The notes beneath the pieces are model-generated. The model saw only the letters and a list, made by a program, of their open reading frames with translations. It ran no database searches and had not been told where the DNA came from. A stretch of DNA of 64,000 nucleotides from Cystobasidiopsis lactophilus. Taxonomy: Eukaryota; Basidiomycota; Agaricostilbomycetes; Agaricostilbales; Chionosphaeraceae. This document shows positions 1 through 12,931 of this stretch, piece after piece. Position numbers and translations under genes: made by a program. Positions within the stretch are counted from its first letter, which is position 1. Every line of letters starts with the position of its first letter. The DNA lies in assembly GCA_001599975.1 (NCBI GenBank), contig BCIO01000004.1:1585328-1649327 (forward strand). Reading direction: 5' to 3'.

Positions 1-534
1 GGCCAGGTGTCTAGGCGGCGCAGGGACGTAGAGCTCATGCGAGAGCGAGAAAGCTCTGGGCTGAGAAGCGCTGGCGGTAAAAAGGTACACCTCGGTTCGC
101 GTGCTGAGGGCCAGATAATCAGCTGCAATGGTGGCAGCGGCGCCACCGTCGGTGATCGTCAAGCGCCAGACGCGCTGCAGCGGCGTGTGGTCAGGCGGCA
201 GCTTGAGTGGGACGCTGGAGTCCAGCCATTCCTGCACCGCCCTGGGCACGCTTCCTTGTAGGTGGTCTGAGATAGATTCGAAGTGAGCGAGAGGGCCTGC
301 CTGGCATCGCCTCAAAAGGCGCCACTGGCTCACTCACCGCGTTGGATGAAGCAGAAGTCGTGCTCCCCATCAGTCGCGCTGACACCCAGAGTAGGGCTGT
401 GGTCTGCTGTTGGCATGGGCAGAACCAGCACAGGCGGGCGCAATATATTTGGAGCTGATGATCATGTTCGGGAGCAGCAGTGGCAGCCTCTTGAAAGTCT
501 GCCAAATCTCGATCAGGCAGCGACATCTTGGCAT
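1..534 (-). CDS. unknown protein, N-terminal part, cut by left edge
   Basis: I do not recognise this protein. The best reading starts at 534 with MPR, has an intron right after the tenth coding base (donor GTCGCT, acceptor ATCAG), then runs in one frame through the segment PPVLVLPMPTADHSPTLGV and on to HDFCFIQ. A second intron beginning GTGAGTGAGCC follows at about 335. The next exon reads SVPRAVQEWLDSSVPLKL, then WRLTITDGGAAATIAADYLA and continues off the window. Both exons have high GC at third codon positions, which supports coding. No membrane segment or catalytic motif is visible in the part present. It is divergent to POL5, with about 180 bases between the start codons. Confidence 0.5.
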
Positions 535-716
535 TGTTGCTTGCGCCGAGAGGTGATGGTATAATTAAAGGCTGTAACTATCGCAACGAGCATTTGAAAA
601 TGGGTGGCCCACTGGTGGCTGATGGCGAAGAACTGTGGTCGGCGTCGCATTCGACCAAATTTTGCTCCTTGTCTCTGAGCAGCCAGTCGCGGTCTGCAGA
701 GTCCTCCCTTCCAGTC
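535..716. promoter_or_regulatory. divergent promoter region, unknown gene / POL5
   Basis: This stretch lies between two start codons facing away from each other, so it should hold the 5' ends and control elements of both genes. No single box is convincing by eye. Confidence 0.4.
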
Positions 717-3700
717 ATGAGCAGTGCTCTCGTGGACTTGTTTGCTCCAGGGGCGCTGTGGAATGCGGAGCCAGCTGCTTGGCAGCACACCGCTTCCGAA
801 ATCCTCTTGCACCTGCAGAACGCTCCAGCGGACGACCTGGCCTATGCACTCGACCGCTTGACCAAGGGTCTCCAGAGCGACTCCACGAATGCACGACTTA
901 TCGCTGGCACTATCTTGGCGCAGCTGCGCCAATTCTGGCAGTTGCACATGCAGCTCGCTCACGCCACCACTCCATTGGGCACTTGCTATGTTCTTCTGGC
1001 TGCAGCACACGCCAACAGACCGCCTAAATCCAGAGAAAGCGCACTGATCTTGCAAACTGCTTTGGAAGTTGCGGCCGAGAAGGTGTGGCTCCAAGACAGC
1101 CTGGCCTTCGTTGTCCTCCACGACCTAGACAACTACCCTCCACACGCAACAGTTACAACAATCTTGGATTCCTTATGCCCCTCGGACGTCGGTTTTTTGC
1201 CGAATGCGGAATACGTGGCTGTCACAATTGGTCTCGCTCTTCTCTGCCGGGCGCAATCGCCGAGAGAGCGCTCCAAGACTATCAGCAATTTCTTGGCCCC
1301 CCTTCCAGAGATGGATCAATCGGGCCTTTTAGGCGTACAAGGTCTCGCATACTGCGCAGCATTGATTCAAGTTCGTCCTCGGGCCTTTGTGACACCACTG
1401 TACTCGCTGACTACTTGCCGTAAACAGGCGAAGATGGCGACATACCATTCTACTTCTTCAGCTACCCAGCTGGCCCCACCCAAGCTGTGGGATGTCCTTT
1501 TGAGCTATTACCGGACCAAAAACGCTCCGTTGCCGTTATTGGTCGATGGTGTTCTAAGTGTGCTTCCTTGACGGTGATTCCTTTTCTTCCATTGATGACT
1601 TGGTATCAAAAGACCCCTTCTTGGTCGCCAATGCCCCCATTGCCACCAAATTCTCCGGTTTCGCCATGCTACGACACGCCATCCAAACGGCGCCTCCGGT
1701 GGACCGGCCAAAAGTGCTTTCGAGTAGTGTGTTAAAACCCCTCTTGGCCCAATTGAGCCGTCCCGACAACCCGCTTTACGGCCTCTGCCAATCAATCGTG
1801 AGCAACCGACTTTGGAGCCCATACGCAGCTCACGTTCCAAGTCCATTTCAGATCATCGACTGCGTGAGCCCGATTGAATCCAGTGCCGAGGCGTACCGAC
1901 TGCTACGTAACCTCACTTTGACCGAGGACTTCTTGCATGGGATCGACCAAGCGAAGATAACTGACTTGCTCCTTCCGCGCCTCGACGCCGACGATCTCAA
2001 CTCTTACGTCGAGCGACTTCTCGAACTGTTCACAACTCGCCGCGACGACGCCACAGCCCAGGCAGCTGCGCCCAGCAAAGGGCAGAAGTGGGCCAGTGCC
2101 GAATTGAGCAAGGCTCTGCGGAAGGGCCACTCCGACTTCGATGGGCATGCAAGAGTAGCGAGTGCTTGGGTAGCATCTACCCTGGCATCCAAGGTTCATG
2201 GCGCCGACGAGGCCGCGGTTGCGCTTGGCAGGCAATCCTTTATTCGCACCCAAGCTCTCCTCAAAAGCCTGGATCAGAAAGAAACCAATCGGGTGCTTTC
2301 CCAAGTGTGGACGGACTTGCACGCGTTGTCTGTGGTCGAGGGCCCTCAAGGCCGGCTTGGTCAAAGGCTCCAAAAGGCAGCCTCCAGTTTGCCACCCGGT
2401 TTGGCCGCTGCCATGCTGGCCCTTTTGGTGGATTCTCTCTTTGACCGTCAGGCTGCCGAGAGCACTATTCTGGTAGGCACCAAATCAAGCGTCCTGCGCT
2501 TTTGAAGTGACCAAGGTCATCACAGGAGGCGGTGGCTCTGTGTGACGATGTGGATGGCAGCGATTCTGCGAGCCTAGAAACTTCGACGCCGTTTCTTCTT
2601 CAGCTTATGCACCTTGACTCTCTCGCTGCCGTAGTTTCTACAGCCTATCTCGTCCGCGCGGCACCTACCATGACCCTGGAGAGCATTGATCACATCTTGG
2701 ACACCCTGCCGGCCGGCCCGTACGACGAATTGTCCTCGGAAAACGACGACGACGATAGTGCTGAAAATGTGGGCTCGGCTGACGAAAGCGACCAGTCGGA
2801 GGAAGACGCTGCTATGCCAGCGTTCGTGGGCGAACCGTTGGATAGCGACAGCGATGGTGATTCCGCCGCCTCATCTTCCTCACAAGAGCTGTTAGACGAC
2901 AATGCCATGGCCGCGTTCGACCAGGCCATCGCGGCTTCTATTCAGAAGCCGAAGAAGGCCCAAAGGAGAAGTACGCCTTTCGTTTTCCGACCGCGCAAAT
3001 GTGACTTATACGCGGCTTCTCAGCTTTGGCCAGATACTACTGCCATGCATTGGATGTCCTGGATGCTGTCGTCAGCACGACCCAGGATCCTGCGGCAATA
3101 GCTAGTGTGCTGCCAGCTTTGATAGAGGTGGGTGTCGCGAAGCCGGACCCAGCATTGCAGGAGCCGGCTGCCAAGGCGCAGCGGATTTTGCGTAGTTTGG
3201 TCAAGCGGCCAACTCCTTCGAATCCCAGTGATGCCACCCTCGTCCAAATGCAACGAGCTTTTGCTCGGGTCCATGCTCTGGCTTCTCGAGCGCCGGCCAA
3301 GCAGGCTCAATCTCTCTGCATACTGCTCAACACCTACCTCACCAAGGTCCTGGCTCCGACAAATGTGGATTTCGTGGATCAGCTGTATCGTGCAACACTC
3401 CGCGACTTCGCCGCCAAAAAGTCCTCGGCCACCTCGCCTGCGTTTCTCGCTTCGCTGGCGTCGGAAGAAGCTCCATCCGCGCTTGTGAGCCACGATTTGA
3501 CATTTGTCAATGACAACGCCAACCTTTAACTTATGGCGTGTTAGCTTTGGCATTTACGTGGCGCTCTTCTAGCGTTGGTGGCGGGTCCAGTCGTCAATGG
3601 CTTTAGGCGGGCAGCTTTATCACAAACCCTCCAAAAACTTGTCCAGTCCTATATCAAGCAGGTGAGGCTAGTACAAAGAGAGCAGCTTCATTCGGCGCTG

Positions 3701-4046
3701 ATATAGATCATAGCACGGGGCAGATGAGCGCTTTATCAACGCGGGCCCGGCTATCGCGGATGCCCTCTTTGGTTCGGTCAAATTGGCAGTAGCCCAACCC
3801 ACCTCATCCAAAGCGAGCAAGCTCAAAGAGCTCCTGCGTTCGACGCTTGCGGTTGCTCGCCTCTTTGCCAAACACCCTTCTTTGGACGCCGGTCGACTGT
3901 TTGCTAGCCCCGCCGAAGACTTATTACCGCGTGCTCCGGCCGCTGCGACCGCTTTGTTAAAAGAGATCATGGCTTGCTCAAGTCAACCCAAGAGGTCAGC
4001 AGCAGAAGGGTCCGCTGCCGCCAAGAAGCGCCGGCGGCTGCAGTGA
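717..4046 (+). CDS. POL5: DNA polymerase V / MYBBP1A family, rRNA production factor
   Basis: Pol5 proteins are nucleolar HEAT-like repeat proteins needed for ribosomal RNA production; despite the name they are not thought to work as replicative polymerases. The N-terminal part shows the family pattern of a repeat unit with RLTKGL (YALDRLTKGLQSDSTNARL) followed by long alpha-helical repeats. A strongly acidic stretch comes at about 2735-2900 (ENDDDDSAENVGSADESDQ) and then DDNAMAAFDQAI, the usual Pol5/MYBBP1A landmark. The C-terminus is basic (AAAKKRRRLQ), a likely nuclear or nucleolar signal. Introns I can place: 1558-1612, 2473-2525, 2971-3023 and two between about 3506 and 3713; a 39-base in-frame stretch at 1389-1427 may be a further short intron. 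The stop codons seen around 1569 and 3527 fall inside introns, so the gene looks intact. Confidence 0.88.
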
Positions 4047-4110
4047 ACTCATCCGCAAAGTTATTTGTTGCGCCAGACTGTCGGCAAAAGACTTTATTTG
4101 GCTTGTCAAT

Positions 4111-5734
4111 TCATGCACCCGTCCACGGGCCCCAGTCGGCGTCGTCGCCACCTTCCTTCCGCACCTGAATGTGAGAAGCCGCTGGGCCTCCAAAGAAGCC
4201 CTGTGACACCCAAGCCTGCAAGTCAAGACTGAGCCCACCAGGCCGTGTCGTTTCCGAGCGCGTGGACTCACCAGCATCTCGTCCGAACCGAACGGCCCGT
4301 TCACCGCGTCAAGCTGGGCAGGTCCGACGCCAGAATCCGGCTTCCACTTGTAATAATAGCGTGACAAGGGTGTTGGGGCAGCCGGTGCACTTCTGTTGAT
4401 CAGAGAGGGTCGAGAGGCGCCCTCCGCAGCGTTTTGGTGTGAGGGAGAGTCTGGCGCCAGTTCATCCGCGCCTGCAGCCGCGACAGCGGGCTCCCACCCC
4501 TGTTTTCTCAGCCAAGCGTCAGCCACAAAACTTGCATAGACGGTCAAAAAAGGCTTGCCCTCGGAACAGCGCCTTCTAGCCTGAGCGTCTTCACCACTTC
4601 GTCATAAGTCTGGTCATAGATATCGGTTTCGCCGTACGCATCCAAAAGCAGGGACGCCAGCGCCGTGAGGCGTGTGATTTGGCCGGCAAGCTCGTCAATG
4701 CGGATTTGGTGCGTAGGATCGAGGTTCACGCTAGCCTTTGCCTTCGGTCCTTTGGCGCCCTCCTTCACCAGGCGCTTCTTTTCCGCTCCGAGACGCTGCA
4801 GGGCGCTCATCACACTGTCTCCTGTATCTTTTCTGACCAATCCAGACTCGACGAGCTCTTTGAGGCACTCCTCGCGCGACTTCGCCTGGTCCGATGCGTC
4901 CTGCAGGCTGGCGGTGGCCTCTCTGGCCTGCTTGGCCTTGCGAGCGGCGCGGATGGCGTGCTTGGACGAGACGTCCGTCAGCCAAGCATCGTGGGTCGCA
5001 AACGGGTCTGTCTTGTTGGCGATGAAGGCTGCTCGCAAAAGCTACGAATTGAACATGGCGAGACGTAGTGAAGCAGGGCGGACTCACTCCCTTCGGCGTT
5101 GAAACGTCCCTCGTCCATCTCGTCCTTCATGTTGAACTTGCTCATGACATAGCCCATACCCCGCTTGGTTCGGCGGCTGCGCGGGGCGTCGTCCGTATTG
5201 GCCAATTCATCGCCAGACACAAACTCGTCGTCCGAGCCTTCGACGTCCGAGCCCTCCTCCACCACCATCTTGGTGCCTTCTAGTACGACATCGTCGCCCG
5301 GCTTGCGGCCAAACTCTTGGCCTTCGATGTCGTTGAGCTCGAGGTAGTCCTTGCCGCTGGCGCCCCCTTTGACCTCCAAACCTGAGTCTCGGATGCGATC
5401 ACTGTCGTCCTTTGTAGGGGCAGCAGCACCTGGCTGGGCCGGGGCCGCAAACATGTCCTCGTCCTCATCTGCCTCGACAACAGCCTGCGCCTGCGGGCCC
5501 TCTTCGTCCGACTCTGAGTCCGAGTCGTAGCCTTCTAGCTTGACCGCCTTGGCCTTGGACGGAAGGTCCAAGCTGTCAATAGCCTTGTCACGGTGCTGCC
5601 CAGGGCGCATAAACGTAAAGGGCCGCTCACTCTTCGTCCTCGTAGGTCGGCTCCTCAGCAAAGCGGGTGCGTTTGGCCGCGCCAGAAGCATCCTCAGCAG
5701 CGTTTCGGCTTCTCTTCTGGCCACGGGGAGGCAT
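4111..5734 (-). CDS. LIN1: LIN1 / CD2BP2-like GYF-domain splicing protein
   Basis: Lin1/CD2BP2 (U5-52K) binds the U5 snRNP protein Prp8 and Prp6 through a proline-binding GYF domain. The N-terminus, MPPRGQKRSRN, is basic; an acidic region GYDSDSESDEEG follows, and then a conserved block with SKFNMKDEMDEGRFN. The last exons build the GYF domain: YYYKWKPDSG, GPFGSDEML, then across an intron AWVSQGFFGG and HIQVRKEGGDDADWGPW, ending at 4111. Introns: about 58 bases after EPTYEDE (5' end GTGAGCGG), one near 5030-5085 and one close to 4535, whose borders are less clear, plus one inside the GYF domain around 4180-4275. The start shares a 109-bp divergent interval with STT4. Confidence 0.87.
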
Positions 5735-5843
5735 AACCACAATTGAGATCAAGGTTAGCCGCGGTCTTCTTCTATTGGCTGTACCACGGTGGACAGAGAG
5801 AGAGAGATTGCTGAAGGTTGGCGCTCGACGACGACAAGAGCTG
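5735..5843. promoter_or_regulatory. divergent LIN1/STT4 promoter with short GA repeat
   Basis: Only 109 bases separate the two start codons. An uninterrupted AG run of about 11 bases lies at 5795-5805. The two genes must share this interval for their 5' ends unless transcription starts inside the neighbouring coding sequence. Confidence 0.45.
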
Positions 5844-8800
5844 ATGGACTGGTGTGTTCGAATTCCTGTCTCCACTTGCTCTGACCTAGTCGCACATGTG
5901 CTCACAATTGCACCCCACAGCCTCGACTTCCAGAGCCAAGGAGCCATCCTGGCCCGGCTCGCCGCATACGATGTCGAGCCTGTGCTCGACCGCCTGCCGA
6001 CAGCCACTCCCAGGGCGAATGGCACCTCGCCAGCTGGTGTCTCCAGCACTTCAATCGAGCTTGTAGGTGCCCGCCCACTCTAGCAAGCGACCCCCTTTCC
6101 GGTTCTGATCAAGTGCTAGACCACGTCGCACCTGCACGCCATTATGGCTTTCGCCGAGCATGCGCCTTTCGATCAGAGCCGGCTCTTGGCAAGCCTACAA
6201 TCGCTCCTGCACTGCGAAGTGCGGCGGGAATGGAGCACACAAGGTAAGTCCGAGCCAGGTTTCCTGTTGTGCGCTCGTTTGATGATGCACCCGCTATTCA
6301 GCGCTGGATGGGTTTCCGCTGCTAGACCAAGCCGTCTTTGCTGTGTCCCACCGAATTTTGAAAGCCGGCCAAGCTCACGACGCCGTGCTGGCGGCGGCTG
6401 ACCGCTTGTGCGACCAAAGTCAACGCGCTTCTCGTGAGTGTATGTTGCGCAGACATAAGGCATAAGGCAGATGCTCACTCAACCCCACTGGCACGACTCA
6501 AGCCGCGCTTTTGGTCGACTATTACTTGCCGCTGGTCAACGGCCTTTGTCGGGCCCTAGCACAGCCGGGCGTGGCGCCCTGGCCTCGGCAGGCTTTGCTG
6601 CATCTCACGCGCTTGGCTGTGACAGCACCGCTTCTGGACCTCAACTTCCCGTCTACCTCCTCTGCGGGCTTCTACACGGAGAATGTGCTGGCCAAGTACG
6701 CGGCTTCTGGCTCCTCGGTTTGCGCCGCATCCCTGCGCAACGCTTTGTGGAAGGCCAGCGCAAGCGCTTGGTCTACCGCCGCTTTTGGCCCCTGTTCAAG
6801 CGAAAATGTCTGCTCTTTGACTGTTCCTGTGGCGGAGGGTGCCATCATAGAGCTGGACGCCGAGGTAGTCAACCAAACGTGGGAGCTGCACATGGCCCTC
6901 GCCCTGCGCTGCAAAGAGGACGATGAGTATACAGCCAGCGCCCGCTCCAGCGTGACGTCTCTGGTGCTCATGCATCTGGCTGCCCGACTACCTCTGCCAG
7001 AGCACTTGGTGGCACACCTGCTCACTTGTGTGGCCGAGCCCGACGACCTGCAAGAACGCTCGCTGGGCCTTCTGGCTGTCGCTGTGCAAGTGTAAGCATC
7101 TGACATGTTTTCTTGAGCCGAATGCATTAGCCGAATGCGTGGCATGATCTTATTCCTACAGGCAAACGGCGCTCGCTGACCGCCTCTTGGTGCAAGTGCG
7201 CCATCTACTTAGCCGGCCAGTGCCCGCATTTACCGTGCTCTCGGCATTGGAGCCCTCGCCCGCTTTGAAAGCCTTGATCATGGTCTACATCCGGGCTACG
7301 GAGACTTACTCGTCCAAAGACATCATCATCAGCTCCGCATACGCGCTGCTCAACGCCTTGCCCGTCCGCTCCGGCTCCGGTACCACTGCCAGCATTCGCT
7401 CGTCGACTTATCTGGGAGCGAGCGACACTTCGTCCATCGCTAATGGTCTTGAAGCGTCCTTTGGCGGTTTGCGCTCGGTTGGCCGCTGCATCCTCTGCGC
7501 CATCGTGCAATACGCCGCGCATTTTGCGGCCGCCGAAGCCGAGACTGTCCGACTCAGTATCTCCGTGCTGCTGCAACGCGCTCGTTCTCTGTCCGTCGTG
7601 TCAGACGACAATACGGTCCTGCTGGCCCTGGCAGAGCTCGCCCCATTGGGCACAGACGACGAATTTGCCGACATTGCCAAATGCTTCACCGAAGCGGCGT
7701 CCGGCCATGGCAATATGGAGCCTCTTCTACAAGCCGAGCTGAAGCTTGCGCAAAATATTCAGGACCAAGAGCAGCGAGCACAGAGTCTGCTGAGCGACGC
7801 CCTGCAGGTTTTCGTTGCGCGGGCAATAGCGTCCAAGAGATCTGGTCCTTCGGTGAGCCTGTCCTGTCATCCGCTTGCAAGCAAACTCGCGCTGAGTATC
7901 GGCCTGCCAGCTCTCACACAACGATCGCGCTTCGCTGCTCAGTCTCGTAGCTGTCATCAGTGCGTTGCTGGAGCGGAGGGCTTCGACCGACGCCGAACAG
8001 GCCGACGACCTGCTCACCTTGTTCCAAAACTTTTGGTTTTTGTGCGCCACAACAGGCTTGCTGTCTTCTGCAAGCCAGCCGACAGACTGGCATTGGGCCT
8101 CGTTTGCGAATGTGGCCATGTCGACGCCCTGCTTCATCAAAGGCTCGCCGCAGGCATACTTCGCCACCGAACTCGAGTACAACTCTGTATTGCGGACGAC
8201 TCAGCACAGTGTAAGCCTCAGTCGCTGCTCGATGGAAATGCTTGGTATGCAGAGTACTAAGGGGGCACTCGAGCAGGTCGAGGATGCGGCTGCTCGACGG
8301 GAACTGGCCGTGGCATTGCCACAATACGCTAGTCAAATTCGCAATCTATCGTTCCCGCAGACCATCTTTTTATTGGCAGTACTGCACGTTGAGTCCTACA
8401 AGGCCCAGAGAGGGTCCTTGGCCGGCGTGCTCAAGTATGTAGAAGATGAGACGCCCGAGAAGCCCGCAATCACTCGGTGCTTGCAGGCTGTGGCCGAAAG
8501 AGTGGGTTTTCTTTGCCAAGCTTTGCTGGTGCTCTCCCCACTCACTGTCCTTGACATAGGTCAACCAAGTCTATTGCGCAACAGTCAACAAGGCCGTCGT
8601 GTCTAGTTCGCTCGACCCAGCTATTTACGACGATCTTAAGCAAATTTTCAAGTGCTGCGTGTCGTCTTCGGCCAGCACCAGGATCACCGCTTCGTCGTTT
8701 GTCTCGAATTTGGTCCAAAGGTTCCCCTCTCTGCTTTGCGAGAGCTCGACAGTGATATACCTGCTCGAGACTTTGACGCTGCTGCGCCGAGCTGTCGAGT

Positions 8801-11800
8801 CGCACTGGCAAGATCTGTACTCACCGGTCTACAACTTTTCGTCCAAGCGGGTGGCTGGCCTGTCGATCACCTTGGATGGCGACTTTGCCACACGCGAGAG
8901 CATTCTCTCCAGCATGCACAGCAACGTGCGAACCTGGCTGGGCACCACGATCGCTCGGACGCCTATCGAGTGCCAAGGCTTCCTGCAGAGCTATATCGAT
9001 GCATCTGGACAAGAAGTGACGTTCCAGCACAGCGACATGGGCCGCAGCGTTGCCATTGATCTGGCACGTTCAAGCCCTAGTGGCTCTAGACAAAGTCCGT
9101 TCACCGTGTTTGAGGTGCCAGCTCCAGCTGAAGTTGGTGGCATTAGACCTAATGCCAGCGTGGGGCCAATGGAAGCCGGATGTCAGCAACATCTTTGCGA
9201 GCACCTTTGGCGCACGTCAGCATTCGTTGGGCAGTGCCCACTCATCAGGTGCGCTCGCCCGTTGCCTGTCTAAACAAAATAATTGAAGCCTTCTCGCCAG
9301 CTGGAAGCGCCATGTCCGACAGCATCAAGGATCTAAACGCACGCTACATCCAGAAGAAGCCCATCAAGCCGGCAGAGCTGCGCGAAGCTTTGTACCGGGC
9401 TGGTGGCTCGGTTTTGGCGAGCCAGACCGTGCGTCCCCAAATAAAAATCAAGTGGTCGGCAACGCAGTACTCACCTTGCTTCTTTGAGATGCTGCAGATC
9501 GATCACGATTTAGTCCATTACATAGTCAGCCTGCCGATCCGCATCTTTAGCGTCTCTGCCGTCACATCGGCTGTTGAAGTCTGGTCTTGGTTGGTCGAGT
9601 CGGTCCCATCCCTAGAGGGCAAGATCATGACAGAGATCAACGTGGCCTGGTCGTGGACCATGCGTCGGCGCAAAGGCGTCTTTTCCGACTCGCTCAAGTG
9701 AGGCAGCGCCCTCCTCCATTCTCCTGCCCGCTGCTGACCGCGTTCGCAGCGTTGCAAACCCGCTGGCGACACAGACCGAGTACACGCCCACCAACTCGGC
9801 CGGCATTCAGGCCAGCATGGAAGCTGCTAATCGCCTTTTTATGCCCCACTCCATTCTGCTCAATTTCCTGTCATCGCGCTACCAGTCCTACCGCTACAAA
9901 AACCCGCAGCTGGTGGCTCTTGCGCGGCGAGTCGTCGTGCGAACTGCGGCGGCCAGTCATCTGTGGAGCACCCATCCCCTCAGCAGCGAGCTGTTGTTTA
10001 AATTCTTCGCCTTTGGCTGGTCGCTGCTTCAAGGTTGCCAAAGCGAATGCGTCCTTGAGTTCAAGCTACGCCGCGCACTGTACGATGCCGCGTTCCAGTA
10101 CTTCACGCGGCCGGCCGGCTGGTCGTTCGGAAGCAATCGGCTGCAGCTCGAGGCCATCACGCTGGCGATGAAGGATTTCCACCGCCTGCTGGCCAACGAC
10201 CTCCCGTCGTCAGACCATCGTATCACCATTGAAGCGCCAGGGCTTCTCGATTCGCCTTATCGAGACAACAGCACCCCGGGCAAAATGGAGGAGCACTTCT
10301 TGCGCCGCGACCTCCTCTTGCTGCTGCTGGAGGACGAAATTCGCCGGTTCAGCGTCTGGAACTCGGTGGCGTCGGAGTCACACTCTCCTGCTTTCGCCTT
10401 CAGGCTGGATCCGCGCTCTTTTCAAGACGTGCGTCGTTGGGAAAGGAGAAGACCGCGTGACACTGAGCGTTGTTTCTGCAGCGAACCTGGTCGCGCTTGC
10501 TTCAGACAGCTTGGCGACAAGATCCAGGCCTAGCCGCTCAACTTGGGGCTCGCTTCAAGGCGTCGCCGTCGATTTCGAAAGGCATCACCGCATTGTTGCG
10601 GGCCGGCAACAGACTTCAGGCCGCACTCCGAAGCCCAGAATTGGTCAACATCTTCATCAAGCTCGGCCTTCCCGTCACCAAGATGAAGGTCGGTGTGGCG
10701 TTTCCTTTTGACCTTGGCATCACGCCTTGATAAAACCCGTTCTCTGCAGCGGCTCCTCTACGCCGAGCCGGTCACGCCAGTGCTCGCCATTGACTACTTT
10801 AGCCAGCCGAACACCGCCCGCAATCCTTACATCCTGCAGTACGCCATGCGCGTGCTGGAGCAATATCCGATCCAGCAGACATTTTTCTATGTTCCCCAAA
10901 TCGTTCAAGGCCTGCGCACCGACCAACTAGGTGGGCAGGTTTACCTCTCACCTTTGCGACTGACGATTGACACGCGGTTTGGCGCGACTAGGCTACGTCG
11001 AGCGCTTCATTTTCGAGGCCGCCTCGATCTCCCAGCTGTTCTGCCACCAAATCATCTGGAACATGCGGGCTAATTGCTACAAAGACGACAACGCAACTGT
11101 AGCGGACCCCATGAAGCCCATGTTTGAAGCTATGTCGGATTTGATCGTGAAGAGCCTCTCTGGCGAGGCCCAAAAATTCCACGCCCGCGAGTTCGACTTC
11201 TTTGGCGAGGTCACGGCCATTTCACGCAAGCTGCAGCCTTTCATCAAGAAGACCAAGGCCGAAAAAAAGGTAGGCAGCCGCTGGCGGATTGCCTCCCGTG
11301 TTCGGATCGGTGCCTGAGACTGGCTGTTGCACAAGGCCAAGATCGACGAGGAGATGGCCAAGATCAAGCTCGACGTGGGTGTCTACCTACCAAGCAACCC
11401 TGATGGCATCGTGGTCGACATTGACCGCCATTCTGGCCGACCCTTGCAATCGCACGCCAAAGCGCCCTTCATGGCCACCTTCAAGGTCGAAAAGGAAGCG
11501 AAAGCGATCGCTCTGGACGAGGAAGCGCTCGAGGAGAACCCGGATTCCGAAGTGCGAATGCACGCTGGCAAGGACAAGTTCACCAAGTGGCAGGCCGCCA
11601 TCTTCAAAGTTGGCGATGATTGTCGGCAAGACGTCCTGGCCCTCCAAATGATTGCCCAGTTCAAGAGCATCTTTGAGGCGAGTGGTCTGGACCTTCACCT
11701 CATTCCTTACCGGGTCACCGCCACCGGCCCTGGGGTGAGGCCCTTTGTTGTGCTGCTGCTCCAGCAGGCCGGTCTGAGCCCTTCTCACAGCAAGGCGTGA

Positions 11801-12550
11801 TTGACGTCATTCCAGACGCGACGTCGAGGGATGAGATGGGCCGCGCCAAGATCAACAACCTATCGACATTCTTCGACAACCGGTTCAGCGGCCAGCGCGC
11901 CTTAGAAAACGCTCGCATAAAGTTCATTAAGAGCATGGCCGCCTACTCTCTCGTTTGCTACATCATTCAGATCAAAGACCGGCATAACGGCAACATCATG
12001 ATTGATGGCGAAGGCCACATCACCCACGTCGGTAGGTGCTCAGTTTCCCTGCTCTCGGGGAAATTTGTTGACCAGACCGTCTGGCATCAGACTTTGGCTT
12101 CCTGTTCGACATTGGTCCGGGTGTATGCGGTTCTGTTTCAAGGGGTCTGTCTCTACTCGCGCGTCCCGATTCTGAGTGCATCCACCGCAGGGCATCAAAT
12201 TCGAGCCGAACTCGTTCAAGCTCACGCACGAGATGGTCGACGTAATGGGCGGCCTCGGCTCGCCTGGGTACAACATGTTCATCGAGCTCCTTCTCAAGGC
12301 CTTTCTCGCCTGCCGCCCCTTCGCTGCCGAGATTTGCGCGACAGCGCAGCTGATGATGGGCACCGACCTACCGTCTTTTAAAGGCCAAGGTACCATCGAC
12401 CGCCTGCTGGACCGCTTCAAGACGGATCTATCAGAAGAGGAGGCCGTGCGGTACATGAAGCGGGTCATCGCTGACGCCCAGTTCTCCGGCCGCTCCATTC
12501 TGTACGACCGCTTTCAGAAGTTCACCAACGATATTCCTTATCAAAAATAG
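5844..12550 (+). CDS. STT4: phosphatidylinositol 4-kinase III alpha
   Basis: Stt4 makes PI4P at the plasma membrane and feeds PI(4,5)P2 synthesis. The gene is the longest here, with a large alpha-solenoid region (about 5844-10900) and a C-terminal lipid-kinase domain. Visible kinase parts: the ATP-site stretch APFMATFKVEKE, then CRQDVLALQMIAQFKSIFEA, the catalytic loop IKDRHNGNIMIDGEG (about 11968-12012), and DFGFLFDIGPG, encoded on a separate 32-base exon at 12091-12122. After it come GIKFEPNSFKLTHEM and a C-terminus ending NDIPYQK. The start MDWCVRIPV at 5844 is chosen because the first intron (donor GTAGGTGC, acceptor GTGCTAG) joins in phase to the next conserved exon MAFAEHAPFDQS. About 15 introns are needed; only some were placed to the base. 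No break in a key residue was seen. Confidence 0.93.
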
Positions 12551-12931
12551 ACGAGTGGCTGCTCTGGCTGAGCGTAGGGGATCGGAGGGAGGCAACGGGC
12601 GAGTCGATGCCTCTGCTGGGGCAAGGGTTTTGCAATCTCATGTCGTTCGACGCCCAAAGCATGTCTATGACGGGAAAGGAGCGCCCTTGGAAACCGCCAC
12701 CGGAGTCCCAAAAGTCGACCGACCACCAGCCGTTCTTGGGCAAGTCACGAATCACCTTGAACCGCCTTGTCCTTCAACGGCCTTGCAACACCACCAGCTA
12801 GGCGCCAAAACCTCAAGAGACTGCTCATACCTCGGGCCGTCGCCAGCCAGCCCAGCGAGCCCCGCTCCTGGCCTGAGCAAGTGCGCTCAGTTCGATAAGC
12901 CCAAGTCGCCGAGTCGCCATCGCCATCAATT
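12551..12931. other. intergenic, STT4 to BRF1
   Basis: This 381-base gap follows the STT4 stop and precedes the BRF1 start on the same strand. No reading frame on either strand looks coding, and no RNA gene is recognised. It should hold the STT4 3' end and the BRF1 promoter. Confidence 0.5.

Noticed and set aside
1558-1612. Stop codon in POL5 suggesting a broken gene
   Set aside because: The stop lies in a 55-base intron with a good donor, acceptor and phase; the protein continues normally.
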